A stretch of DNA of 64,000 bases. Origin: JAJYSO01 sp964586655 (GTDB lineage: Bacteria; Bacteroidota; Bacteroidia; Flavobacteriales; Flavobacteriaceae). The notes under the pieces were generated by a model, which was given only the letters and a program-made list of their open reading frames with translations, made no database searches and had not been told where the DNA came from. Shown one piece after another: positions 45,586 through 55,370 of this stretch. Position 1 is the stretch's first letter; every line of letters starts with the position of its first letter. The stretch spans positions 9,853 through 73,852 of the forward strand of contig CAZPGY010000012.1 in assembly GCA_964586655.1 (NCBI GenBank), given 5' to 3'. The position numbers and the translations under genes were made by a program.

Positions 45586-47487
45586 TTATTTTTTCACGAT
45601 AATAAATTCAGAACGTCTGTTTTTAGCATTTTGCTCGGGGGTACACTTTGTACAGTCCACCACGGGATCGGCTTCTCCAACCCCTTCTCCGTCTATTCTT
45701 GAGGCATCGATACCTTGATCAATGACATATTGTACCGTGCTTTGTGCACGACGCTCAGAGAGGCCTTGGTTATAGGCAGCATTACCAACGTGGTCGGTAT
45801 GAGCAACGACGTGAATCACCATATCCGGATGTTTCTTCATGATATCGACCAGTTTATCGAGCTCAAAAGCGCCTTCTTTGGTAATTTCCGCTTTATCAAA
45901 CTCGAAGTGAATCGGTTGCAGCACAATTTCTTCTTCCTGAATCATCTTCACAATAGGCTGCATTTCAATGACCATATTGATTTTTCCTTCGGGCTGATAG
46001 GGTACTTTTTGAGCAGCCGGCTCATAGCCTTCTGCTTCGGCCTGCATGCCGTAATGGTTGTCACCTCCGGGCAGGTCAAATCGAGCAAATCCTTCATCGT
46101 CAACCGACTTGGAGGTCAAAGATTTTTCCCCTTGGTATACCTCGAGTGTCGCATTTTTAACTGGTCTTCCGGTTTCTGCATCAATCACCTTAGCATAAAT
46201 CATGATGACTTTTTCTTTGACTTCTACCACCAAGTAGATATTGTCATTGGCAATCAACGCATCATCAGAAGCTTTTCCCGAACGATTGGAGGCCATATAG
46301 CCTTTTTTTGTTTCGGGGTTATAGATATAGGCATAATCATCGTGACGGCTGTTGATTTCTTTTCCCATATTTTGAACTGCTCCAAAACCATTCCCTTGGG
46401 GTTCGGCTTTATAAACGTCCAATCCGCCCATACCTAAATGTCCGGTACTGGAGAAATAAAGCACTCCGTTTGCATCAACAAATGGGAAATTGTCTTTCCC
46501 GGGGGTGTTGATTTGTGAACCGAGGTTAACGGGTTCTCCAAAGGAACCATCGGCATTGATGGCTACTTTATAAATATCGGATTGTCCGTAACCACCCGGA
46601 CGGTCGCTTGAAAAATACAAGGTTTTTTCATCGGGAGACAAGGCCACTTGGCTGGATGAATATTCTTTGTCATTGATAGACAATTTGGTCACATCTTCCC
46701 AGCTGTCATTTACTTTTGTTGCCCGGTAAATTTTTAGGTTAACTTTTCCATTATCTCGTTTTCCGTCAGCTCGGGTAAAATACATCGTCTTATTGTCTTT
46801 GGTGATTACCACTCGACCTTCGTGACGCTTGCTGTTTACATCTCCTGCCACCAATTGTGGGTTTTGAAAGGTACCGGCTACTTGTTCAGCCACATAGATA
46901 TCGAGGGTAGGCTGGCCGTTCCAGTCATATTTTTTTCTCGATTTATTTCGTGCTGATACAAAGTAAAGTTTCCCATCATGAAGAGTGGGACCAAAATCCT
47001 GAAATTCAGAATTGATGTCCAAGGCAGAAAGTTTAAATTCCTGCTCTCTATTTTTTAATTCAGACAAGTAATCGGGATTAGCCTTAAACTGTTGTGCCCT
47101 GGGATCATTGGGAGCCTGTTGGGCAAACTTCTTCATATAGGCATTAGACTTTTGGTCATTGCCATTAGCTTTGAGCATTTGCGCATACAAGTAAAAGTAG
47201 CGCACCTCAACTTCAGTCTCTTCTGCACTATTGAGGTATTGCTCATAATAATTAGCGGCTTGTTCGGTATTTCCGATACGATAATAAGTATCGCCCAAAC
47301 GTTTATAAACATAAGCAGAGGCATGACCTTGATCAATTACCTTCTTATATTCTTTTATCGCTTTGACATTTTCAAAATCCTCATAGCGCTTATCTGCCTT
47401 TTTGGTATACTTATTTTGGGCCAGTAAAGCCGATCCGCAAAAGGCAATTAGTAAACACGCGAGTATATATTTTTTCATGGTTCTCAT
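45586..47487 (-). CDS. OmpA family protein with TPR and PD40 repeats (PorE-like)
   Basis: The 633-aa protein has a signal peptide (ILACLLIAFCGSALLAQ) and TPR repeats (about 25-125). A WD40-like PD40 propeller follows (about 190-400: GKLYFVSARNKS, TMYFTRADGKRDNGK, TLYFSSDRPGGYGQSDIY). Then come a carboxypeptidase-regulatory-like fold (~435-510) and a C-terminal OmpA peptidoglycan-binding domain (VHVVAHTDHVGNAAYNQGLS, KNRRSEFII). This order matches PorE-type proteins linked to the type IX secretion and gliding machinery, which tie outer-membrane parts to peptidoglycan. It lies 14 bp after the SprF-like gene. A second ATG nine bases in could be the start. Confidence 0.9.
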   Translation of the reverse strand: MRTMKKYILACLLIAFCGSALLAQNKYTKKADKRYEDFENVKAIKEYKKVIDQGHASAYVYKRLGDTYYRIGNTEQAANYYEQYLNSAEETEVEVRYFYLYAQMLKANGNDQKSNAYMKKFAQQAPNDPRAQQFKANPDYLSELKNREQEFKLSALDINSEFQDFGPTLHDGKLYFVSARNKSRKKYDWNGQPTLDIYVAEQVAGTFQNPQLVAGDVNSKRHEGRVVITKDNKTMYFTRADGKRDNGKVNLKIYRATKVNDSWEDVTKLSINDKEYSSSQVALSPDEKTLYFSSDRPGGYGQSDIYKVAINADGSFGEPVNLGSQINTPGKDNFPFVDANGVLYFSSTGHLGMGGLDVYKAEPQGNGFGAVQNMGKEINSRHDDYAYIYNPETKKGYMASNRSGKASDDALIANDNIYLVVEVKEKVIMIYAKVIDAETGRPVKNATLEVYQGEKSLTSKSVDDEGFARFDLPGGDNHYGMQAEAEGYEPAAQKVPYQPEGKINMVIEMQPIVKMIQEEEIVLQPIHFEFDKAEITKEGAFELDKLVDIMKKHPDMVIHVVAHTDHVGNAAYNQGLSERRAQSTVQYVIDQGIDASRIDGEGVGEADPVVDCTKCTPEQNAKNRRSEFIIVKK

Positions 47488-47501
47488 ACTTTAATAGGTT
47501 T

Positions 47502-48410
47502 TTAGAAATAACGTGGTGAACGATAAGCTGTTTTGTTAAAGGCAATATTGAACAACACAAAGGCCTCGTAAGAGGGCTCTTGAATATCAGAGATGGTATG
47601 ATCATAAGCAAATCCTATGCGTACCCAATCAGTTGCGCGGAAACTCACCAATCCACTAATGGCATCTTCAAATCGATAAGAGGCTCCGATTTCAAATTTC
47701 TCCCAGAACAAGGCGTTCAGGTTGACGTCAAAAGAAAGCGGTGCCCCAAAGGCAGTTTTAACCAAAGTAGAGGGCTTCAACTTGAAATTATCGGAAATAT
47801 TGAATACATATCCGGCCGTGGCAAAAAAGTGCTGCACATCCGTTCCGTATTCAACACCATTGATATCCAGGTGTTTTGAGCTCAAGATATTGGGAACCGA
47901 CACCCCTACATACCAATTATCGGTATAGTAAAGGAATCCTGCTCCAAAATTGGGTTTGGTATCGCCGTAATCTTGACTAAAAGCAGGGTCATTGGGATCA
48001 ATCAGCTGCAAGCCTGTCAAGTTGATATCATTGAAAGTGGCTCCCAGTTTTACCCCAAAGGCCAGTTTCCCTGCATTGTCAAAATCAAGGGTGTAAGACA
48101 CATCGGCATAAGCATAGGTCTTTTTCATCGGCCCGGCTTCATCCGAAATAGCCGATATTCCAATGCCCAAGCCGTTGCCTACCGGAGAATGCGCACTAAA
48201 CGTAAATGTTTTAGGAGCTCCCTCAAATCCCTCCCATTGGTTTCTATAAAGAAGACCAATGGAGAGACTTTCCTTTGAGCCTGCATAGGCAGGGTTTATC
48301 ACGTTCATATTATACATATACTGGGTGTATTGGGGTTCTTGTTGTGCATAAATCTGAGTCCCAAACAAGGCCAGCACCGTATATAATGTCAATTTTAAAA
48401 TATTTCTCAT
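47502..48410 (-). CDS. PorP/SprF family type IX secretion membrane protein
   Basis: The 302-aa protein has a signal peptide ending TQIYAQ and the family opening QEPQYTQYMYNMNVINPAYAGS, then alternating beta strands with aromatic ends, finishing PSYEAFVLFNIAFN. PorP/SprF proteins are outer-membrane beta-barrels needed for the secretion or surface attachment of partner proteins that carry type B sorting domains. It lies between a type B cargo gene (21 bp) and the OmpA gene, the familiar cargo-SprF-OmpA layout. Confidence 0.94.
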   Translation of the reverse strand: MRNILKLTLYTVLALFGTQIYAQQEPQYTQYMYNMNVINPAYAGSKESLSIGLLYRNQWEGFEGAPKTFTFSAHSPVGNGLGIGISAISDEAGPMKKTYAYADVSYTLDFDNAGKLAFGVKLGATFNDINLTGLQLIDPNDPAFSQDYGDTKPNFGAGFLYYTDNWYVGVSVPNILSSKHLDINGVEYGTDVQHFFATAGYVFNISDNFKLKPSTLVKTAFGAPLSFDVNLNALFWEKFEIGASYRFEDAISGLVSFRATDWVRIGFAYDHTISDIQEPSYEAFVLFNIAFNKTAYRSPRYF

Positions 48411-48431
48411 AATGTTTTAGAATAAGCAGAT

Positions 48432-51191
48432 TTAGTAATTCAAATAGATGTAGCCTTTGATAGTCTGTGTACCATCTTCAAGCTGAATAATATAATAATA
48501 GGTACCTGTCGGCAACTTTCCATTATCTGATTGTCCATGCCATTGATTGGTGTAATTTGTTTTTGAATATACTCTGACACCGTATCGATTAAAGATTTGG
48601 ATTTCGGCGATTCCATGTTGATCATTGAGGAATCGAAGATCCAAATTGTCATTGAGCCCGTCACCATTAGGAGAGAGTCCCTCCGGTATCACACAATTTT
48701 TATTGTCGTAATATTCAACATCAAAGCTCATTACTTGTGTACAGAATTCAAAAGCACCTTTTTGTCCGGCCACTACTTTATAAACCCCTTCTTCTTCTAC
48801 CAGAATTTGGCTTACATCTTGGGCGATAAGACCGCCATCGCGATACCACTCAATATGGACATTTTGCATATCGGGATGGGTGATATCTAAAACAATATCC
48901 CGTGTATCGCCATAGCACAGATGAAAATCTGGCACTTGATTAATTTCGGGCTTAACAGCAAGCTCGACAAAAATCTCATCAGAATAGGAGCATCCTCCAT
49001 AGGTAACGGTTAGGGAGTAGGTTCCGGTTTCTGATACTGTAATGCTTCGCGTAGTATCGCCGGTACTCCATTGGTATTGTGCTTCCTCAAAGTTAACTTC
49101 AGCGGAGCCGACGGACTGAAGGTTGGGTTCAATCGTATAAGACTCTTTATCACAGAAGCGAACCGCTTCCTCTCCCAAATCAACAGAAATGTCAATTTGT
49201 TGAATATTAATGGTTTGAGAAACTTCACAATCTCCATTGGAGACCACTACCGTATATTCACCGGGCTCGGTAGCCTCATATACTCCACCTGAGAAGGGCA
49301 ATTGCTCTCCATCTTTAAACCAAGCGTAGGATACTGAATATTCTAAATCGGTTAAATTTAAAGGAGTTCCTTGCAATTGAACCTTTATGGTTGCATTGTC
49401 ACAATACACTATTTCTTCTTCCCACTCGCGCAATTCGGGGATTTTCACAATCTCCATATCGAGTGGCATAATATAATAAGAATTATTTGGCAAGCCCTGC
49501 ACCTTCCAATCTAAACGCATATATACCGTTTGGAAATAGGGTGTTGTGTTTTTAAATTTTTGGGTATTGGTAATGGGATTGGTTTTATCTTGTGCATCCT
49601 GTACCGTTCTGTAATAGGTAATGTCCACATCTTGTGCTGTCCATTGCGTTCCGAAGAATATATCTCCGTGGTTCTCTAAGTTAAACTCTCCAAACCCATC
49701 TCCGCTAATATCACAGGCAGACAAGGTTTTGGGACAGTTTGAGGTGGGGAGCAAGCTCGATTCGGCATTGGAATTAATTTTATAAGAATACGGCACACCG
49801 CAATCCAATATAAAATCAGCCAAGACTTTAAACTCAAACTCTCCATAAGGCGGCACATTGATATCTGCTTGCGTAATGGTAAACTGGAACGTTCCCGGTG
49901 TGGCTCCCGGTTGGGCAGCTGAAACCGTTCCTACAACCGTTCCATTTTGAATAATATCTATACTAATATCATCTACAGACGGCGGATTTCCTTGACTGAT
50001 CGGGGCATCATATTCGCCTTCAACAAGCAATGGGAAACCCGGAATATTAGAGGCTGTACCCGGTGCACAACCTGAAAATTCTTTCTGAACAGCCGGAATA
50101 AAGCAATCGTTCCCGGCCGGAGAAATGTTAGAGATTTTGGCGTATCCAAAAGCCGAATTTCCACACAAACCCGGGTAGTCTTCGCCGGCATAAAGATCAT
50201 CTATATATAGATATCCATAATGACCAGAACGCTTACACCAAGAGGCTATAAACTCAATCTTTAGCGGTTGACCAATATAAGAAGCCGTATTCATTTTCAA
50301 ACAAGTCCACCCGGAATACAGGGTCGGGCTGGATCCTGACCCTTGCGCTTTAAAAATACAATCGTTAACATCAGAGACCATACAGCGACTTTGCAACAAA
50401 TTCCCCTGCAAGTCATAGATGTTGATCTGCGCAAAGGGCATTTCTTCATGGTCATGACTCTGCGGGTTTTCTAATACCATATTAAATTTAAAAGAAAAGA
50501 CCTCTCCGGCAATAATCTTCTTAGTTACTGAAGCAATATTGGCACTTGTTGTAGAGGTGTTTACCTTCAACCCATAACGCGATAAGCTGTTGTTGGGATT
50601 GGTACGGGATATTCCGGATATATTTTGATCAGTACCCGCACTAACCAATTCAATCCGATCGTTTCCATTAATAGGACCAAAAGGATGAGTTGGTGCGCCA
50701 AACATAGTCTGTGCACACACCTTATGGTTGCTAATCCCATCGAATACAAAGCCGCTGTACCCTTCGTCATTTGCATCTCCTTGTTGCGTTTCAAAGGTCG
50801 GATTCTTAATACAGCCACATTCTTTTTCGGAAACTATAATTTTTAAAGCACTACTTTCTGCTCCGGAGGCATCGGTTTGTGTCACATAAAACACGTCTCC
50901 ATCAGTAAGCGGGAGCGTATCGGGCCGATTGACGGAGTTGGTCAATGTGGAGTCGGTATACCACTTTAAGGTATAGGAAGTGTCTGCCACATAGATTGGG
51001 AGATCACTGAGGACGTCGCCATCCTCTCCGATTTTGGCCCAAGCCGCCTCTGAGCAAAACTCTTGAACGGTTGCAAAAGCCGGAGCTGCCGGGGCACTCT
51101 GTCCATAAGAGACCAGGGAAATCCCTCCCAGAAGGAGCGTAAAAATACCCCGTAAGAAAATTTGAGTTAATGTATGGTTACTTTTTTTCAT
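48432..51191 (-). CDS. Surface protein with type B (CHU_C) T9SS sorting domain
   Basis: The 919-aa protein has a long N-terminal signal (IFTLLLGGISLVSYGQ), then a WYTDSTLT...FYVTQ module. A ~220-residue domain (about 125-340) with FIASWCKRSGHYGYLYIDD is shared with the 2569-aa protein. One FDL/YY module follows (~500-590), then Ig/PKD-like modules (YSVSYAWFKDGEQLPF, YQWSTGDTTRSITVSETG). The C-terminal sorting domain is IPEGLSPNGDGLNDNLDL through GTYYYIIQLEDG. It is probably secreted and surface-displayed with help from the SprF-like protein encoded next. No enzyme domain is recognised. Confidence 0.92.
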   Translation of the reverse strand: MKKSNHTLTQIFLRGIFTLLLGGISLVSYGQSAPAAPAFATVQEFCSEAAWAKIGEDGDVLSDLPIYVADTSYTLKWYTDSTLTNSVNRPDTLPLTDGDVFYVTQTDASGAESSALKIIVSEKECGCIKNPTFETQQGDANDEGYSGFVFDGISNHKVCAQTMFGAPTHPFGPINGNDRIELVSAGTDQNISGISRTNPNNSLSRYGLKVNTSTTSANIASVTKKIIAGEVFSFKFNMVLENPQSHDHEEMPFAQINIYDLQGNLLQSRCMVSDVNDCIFKAQGSGSSPTLYSGWTCLKMNTASYIGQPLKIEFIASWCKRSGHYGYLYIDDLYAGEDYPGLCGNSAFGYAKISNISPAGNDCFIPAVQKEFSGCAPGTASNIPGFPLLVEGEYDAPISQGNPPSVDDISIDIIQNGTVVGTVSAAQPGATPGTFQFTITQADINVPPYGEFEFKVLADFILDCGVPYSYKINSNAESSLLPTSNCPKTLSACDISGDGFGEFNLENHGDIFFGTQWTAQDVDITYYRTVQDAQDKTNPITNTQKFKNTTPYFQTVYMRLDWKVQGLPNNSYYIMPLDMEIVKIPELREWEEEIVYCDNATIKVQLQGTPLNLTDLEYSVSYAWFKDGEQLPFSGGVYEATEPGEYTVVVSNGDCEVSQTINIQQIDISVDLGEEAVRFCDKESYTIEPNLQSVGSAEVNFEEAQYQWSTGDTTRSITVSETGTYSLTVTYGGCSYSDEIFVELAVKPEINQVPDFHLCYGDTRDIVLDITHPDMQNVHIEWYRDGGLIAQDVSQILVEEEGVYKVVAGQKGAFEFCTQVMSFDVEYYDNKNCVIPEGLSPNGDGLNDNLDLRFLNDQHGIAEIQIFNRYGVRVYSKTNYTNQWHGQSDNGKLPTGTYYYIIQLEDGTQTIKGYIYLNY

Positions 51192-51237
51192 AATTGTGTT
51201 GACTATCTAATTTATCATTTAATTCCACCTATAATTT

Positions 51238-54200
51238 TTACTTCTTAATCAATTGAACTGCCTTGCGATGGCCATCCATTTTGGCTACTAAGAAGTAACT
51301 ACCGGAAGCCAAACCGGACAGGTCTATTTTAGCATGAGTTCCCACCTGGCTACGCAACATAATACGCTTACCGGTCAAATCATACACGGCCACAGTTTGA
51401 AGCGGTTGTTGGCATTCAATCGTTAACACACTACTCACCGGGTTTGGATAGTAGGTAAAGTGTGCTTTTTCAAACACATCCACCCCGAGACCGATGGTAT
51501 TAAATTGCGCTGTCAAGGGATCACTGTAAACGCCCTTATCGGGATCGCAAATACCGAGTACTGTAGCGGTAAATTTAGTCGCCAAAGGCAAACCTTCGAC
51601 AATCACATAATTTGTAGACTGATTGACAATTTCAGTGGCAAAGACATTGCCATTATTGTCTTCTACCGTCACTTTATATCCGGTATTCCCGGTCGTATTT
51701 TGTGGGAGATCCCAGAAAATAATAGCCGAACCCGTTATTCCACTCTGAGCAAGATCGACCGTTACTTTTATGTTTTCAGGCATAGGACAAATGAAAGATA
51801 CCGTAACGGGTAAAAATTCACTAATACATCCGCCGACTTTTTGTGCAACATAGTAAGTTTGGTGATTAACCAGCTCAGCATTACGGGACACCCTGGTATA
51901 TTGTCCGTTTTCAAGTACATAATACTGTAAGTTTGTCCCTTGTACATCTAATTCAAAGACTTTAGCTCCGGCATAAAAACTTTGCAGGGTGTCACCCGTA
52001 GGTTTTTGTGCTTCGGTAACCGTTATATCCACCGTATTGGTGACCGGTTGGCCACAACCTTGAACGCTTAAACTAACGTTCAACTTATAGTTTCCGGCAG
52101 AATCTGCACTGTAATAAACGAGGTTGGCTGCTTGTCCTTGGTAAGGGATGGTCAAGTTATCATCGAGATAGAGTTGATTGACTCCGGAACCGGACCAAGC
52201 CACACTTCCATTGGTGTAGGTTTGTACAACAGACACATTATCGATGGCCCACCAGAAGCCCCAATCGCCAACAAATCTAAAGGCCACATAGACGGCAGCG
52301 TTTCCCAGGTAACTTTGTAGGTCCAGCGACTCCTTCTGGAAATCATTAGATTTTCCGACAGTAGCATCATCAAACTCCTCGAGTATTTCCCAGGTCGCTC
52401 CACCATCAGTGGAAACCAAAACTTGTCCTGTTGTCGGCTGTGTCGTAATCCAACGATAGAAGTGTTCAAATTCCAATTTTGCACTACTTACGCCTACCAA
52501 GTTGATCGGCGGGGTAATCAAAGCCGCATCCACTTGGGAACCCGGCCCTAAATCAGCAGCCGAAGTCAACATGAAAGAAGAACCGTCATCACTTGAAATT
52601 ACCGTGTTATCGGGCATACTGTAAGGAGATTGAACTCTCTTCCAATCCGCAGAATTCTTGCTAAGCCCTTGTGCCGGAGTGGAGCTATTGACAAAGGTCC
52701 AATTGGTCATGGAAGAATCCGCAAAACGATGAATAACTTCCCCCGCACGAATGGCAACGGTTTCTCCTTTACAAACCTCTACTGTGGCAGGATAGAGCGG
52801 AATTTCTCCCACCCCTACGGCATCGATAAAGATTTCTCTTTCGGTACCACAGCCGGTGATCGGATTAAAAGCATTAACCGTAAAGGTAGTTGCCTGCTCA
52901 ATCAATGGGTGAATAGTATCTCCGGTTTGGGTATGTGTTGTACCCACAGGATCGGTCCAAGTCCAAGTATATTCATAATCTTTATCAGAACTGGTAGCCA
53001 CCAATTCACCATTAGTACCCACACACACCTCTGTTGATTGTGGTTGAATACTGAATGGGTAGGTAGTATTGACCACCGCTGTAACTTTTTTACGCGGCGA
53101 TTCACATAGCGCTATTGAAGCACCAATTGTCCAATCATAAAAATAATAATAGTTCCCGGATTGAGCGTTGTTTTCTACTCCACCGGTAACCCGACCGGAA
53201 TTTCCTATTGCATAAGGAAAGCTGGTCATGGTTCCTTTAGTTCCCAACAAAGCAGGGCCTGATTTTTTAACCAATTTAAAGGGGCCCGCGCTGGGGTCTG
53301 TGATATTAAAATTAAGCGGAATAGTCACCGGGTTGGGTGCTGCCATACTACCGCCCTGTACAGAAACTATAGCTTCCTGCACGCCGCCGTTATCATTTAT
53401 CAATTGAATGACCAAGTCTCCGGTAGCTCCGGTAACAAATACTTTGACATCTACAATCAAAATAGACTCGGAAAGTTCAAATTCTACCCCCGATTTATCA
53501 TCGCCATAACTGGTAGCCGTAACCGGCCCCGGATTGGCTTGATGATACAGGGTTCCTTCCCCTTTAAAGTATTGGCTCACCCAATATGAGGTGGTTTGCG
53601 TAATTGTCGGTGTGGTAAAAGTAGGCCCCATTCCCATCACCGCACCGCCGGTTTGGGAATCGTACCAAATGATATTATCGGTACTTGCTGAGGCTGTCAG
53701 TGTTGTTGTACCCTCATCACAAATTCCGGCACCGGTGTATGTGGTATCGATTTTGAGTACTGAGCAATCAAACTGATTAAAGGTCACTTTTAATGCCGGA
53801 CTTTCACAAGTTCCCACAGATTGGGTCACCCAGTAGGTATCGTTATTGGCAATTTGTGTTCCGGACAGATTGGTTATCTCATTGGTCAAAGCCGCATCGG
53901 TGTACCAGTGCAATTCGGCTCCCTCTATGGTAGGATTAACTCCTATACGGGTTTCTGAGAAGTCTGACAAATTCTGTCCGAAGAAATCATAATTGCTTTG
54001 CCCGTCGGGTTTTACCCAAGTGGCACAATCAAAGCCTGTAATATCAAGTGTATAGGGCGTAGAGGTACTATCTCCTTTAGTGGAGATAACAATATAAAAC
54101 TCATCACCGGCATTGACATATAAATCGTGGATTCCAAAATCTTGTCCATTGGCTGTAATTGCACCCCCCAAACAAGAGGTTCCGATATCGCTACAAGATG

Positions 54201-55287
54201 CATATAGAAAAATCCCGATATCTCCACTGAGATTACCGGATAAATCAATATCAATAATATCATCTACCGCTGTACTAAATTTATACACCACATCATATCC
54301 ATCCAAGAAATCTTGTGTAGTTCCACAAAGTGCTCCTCCCGGAGCTTTATCGACATTATCTCCATACATATCCGTATTGCTGGTGTGAGTATAAGGCAAA
54401 CTGGTTATGTCAATCGGTTTAGAGCATTCTGTACCAATGGCCACGGTTTGCACCTGAATAGGCCCGGTCCACGCACTCATATTGCTCGATCCACAAACGG
54501 CGCGAACATAAATATCATAAACATTTCCATCGGCCAAACCAGTTAAGGTATAGGGATTGCTGGTTACTCCGGTTATAATATTATTTAAAAAACAAGCCGG
54601 GTTACTCGGATCGATGCCATTTGGACAATAGGCTACCTCCCATTGACCGGCAGAAGGCGTGTTGAGTTCATCCCAAGAAATCTTAATCGAATTGTAGGTT
54701 ATGTCCAGCACCTGAATATTAGTAGGTTGTTTACAGGCTACATCTTCAATGGCTTCAAAATTATCAATATAGATATAGTTGTCTCCTGCGTTGTGATGCC
54801 CCACAATACGCCAACCAAAATTAGACCCTGCTGGCACATTACTTCCCGCAATGGTATCGGTTAGCGTTACACAATTTGTGGAAGCGGTATGGTTGGACTG
54901 GTTAATGGTATAGTAGGTGGTCCAAGTTCTTCCATCGGTTGAATATTGAAGGTCAAAGGATCCAAAATTACCGGTAGTAGCAGTTGGAGTCGATTTATTT
55001 TCCAATATTTTGTAATCAAAAGAAACAATGATATCGCTTCCTTTGGAAGATTGGGTATCAAAATAGTAGAGCTCGGGGGACGTGCTATTTACACTCAAGG
55101 GGCCTTGTACGGCATAGCCGTCGCAAGCATTGTTTTGTGTCACTACAAATCCCGGTAAGGTCGGTGAACTCCAGCCCTGTGTATAGGCACCGGAATTAAA
55201 GTCTTCCATCACAAGTACTTGAGAAAACCCCATAGTACCGGTCAGCATCAGCAGACAAATGATTAAGAGTTTGTATAGGTTATTCAT
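51238..55287 (-). CDS. Large secreted protein with type A T9SS sorting domain and FN3 domains
   Basis: The 1349-aa protein has a signal peptide (LLIICLLMLTGTMGFSQ) and an N-terminal jelly-roll-like adhesion module (about 25-180). An FN3 domain follows (~185-285, PTNIQVLDITYNSIKISW), then pre-peptidase-like modules (CSKPIDITSLPYTHTS; VDDIIDIDLSGNLSGDIGIF) and Ig-like WYD...YWVSQ modules. There is a second jelly-roll near 880-1010 and a second FN3 near 1195. The last ~70 residues (YYPNPVSSVLTIECQQP, AVYDLTGKRI, GSYFLVAKMDG, ending QLIKK) are the type A sorting signal. A cell-surface adhesin is the best inference. Confidence 0.92.
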   Translation of the reverse strand: MNNLYKLLIICLLMLTGTMGFSQVLVMEDFNSGAYTQGWSSPTLPGFVVTQNNACDGYAVQGPLSVNSTSPELYYFDTQSSKGSDIIVSFDYKILENKSTPTATTGNFGSFDLQYSTDGRTWTTYYTINQSNHTASTNCVTLTDTIAGSNVPAGSNFGWRIVGHHNAGDNYIYIDNFEAIEDVACKQPTNIQVLDITYNSIKISWDELNTPSAGQWEVAYCPNGIDPSNPACFLNNIITGVTSNPYTLTGLADGNVYDIYVRAVCGSSNMSAWTGPIQVQTVAIGTECSKPIDITSLPYTHTSNTDMYGDNVDKAPGGALCGTTQDFLDGYDVVYKFSTAVDDIIDIDLSGNLSGDIGIFLYASCSDIGTSCLGGAITANGQDFGIHDLYVNAGDEFYIVISTKGDSTSTPYTLDITGFDCATWVKPDGQSNYDFFGQNLSDFSETRIGVNPTIEGAELHWYTDAALTNEITNLSGTQIANNDTYWVTQSVGTCESPALKVTFNQFDCSVLKIDTTYTGAGICDEGTTTLTASASTDNIIWYDSQTGGAVMGMGPTFTTPTITQTTSYWVSQYFKGEGTLYHQANPGPVTATSYGDDKSGVEFELSESILIVDVKVFVTGATGDLVIQLINDNGGVQEAIVSVQGGSMAAPNPVTIPLNFNITDPSAGPFKLVKKSGPALLGTKGTMTSFPYAIGNSGRVTGGVENNAQSGNYYYFYDWTIGASIALCESPRKKVTAVVNTTYPFSIQPQSTEVCVGTNGELVATSSDKDYEYTWTWTDPVGTTHTQTGDTIHPLIEQATTFTVNAFNPITGCGTEREIFIDAVGVGEIPLYPATVEVCKGETVAIRAGEVIHRFADSSMTNWTFVNSSTPAQGLSKNSADWKRVQSPYSMPDNTVISSDDGSSFMLTSAADLGPGSQVDAALITPPINLVGVSSAKLEFEHFYRWITTQPTTGQVLVSTDGGATWEILEEFDDATVGKSNDFQKESLDLQSYLGNAAVYVAFRFVGDWGFWWAIDNVSVVQTYTNGSVAWSGSGVNQLYLDDNLTIPYQGQAANLVYYSADSAGNYKLNVSLSVQGCGQPVTNTVDITVTEAQKPTGDTLQSFYAGAKVFELDVQGTNLQYYVLENGQYTRVSRNAELVNHQTYYVAQKVGGCISEFLPVTVSFICPMPENIKVTVDLAQSGITGSAIIFWDLPQNTTGNTGYKVTVEDNNGNVFATEIVNQSTNYVIVEGLPLATKFTATVLGICDPDKGVYSDPLTAQFNTIGLGVDVFEKAHFTYYPNPVSSVLTIECQQPLQTVAVYDLTGKRIMLRSQVGTHAKIDLSGLASGSYFLVAKMDGHRKAVQLIKK

Positions 55288-55326
55288 AAAGTTAGGATAT
55301 TTAGTTTATAAAAACGACGTTATTAT

Positions 55327-55357
55327 TCCCTCTTGGTGAGCTGTTCACCAAGAGGGA
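55327..55357. terminator. Intercistronic hairpin between two giant surface genes
   Basis: A perfect 13-bp stem (TCCCTCTTGGTGA with TCACCAAGAGGGA) closes a 5-base loop in the 83-bp gap. The T tract on the minus strand is poor, so RNA processing or partial termination is more likely than full termination. Confidence 0.5.
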
Positions 55358-55370
55358 GTTTTAATTAGGA

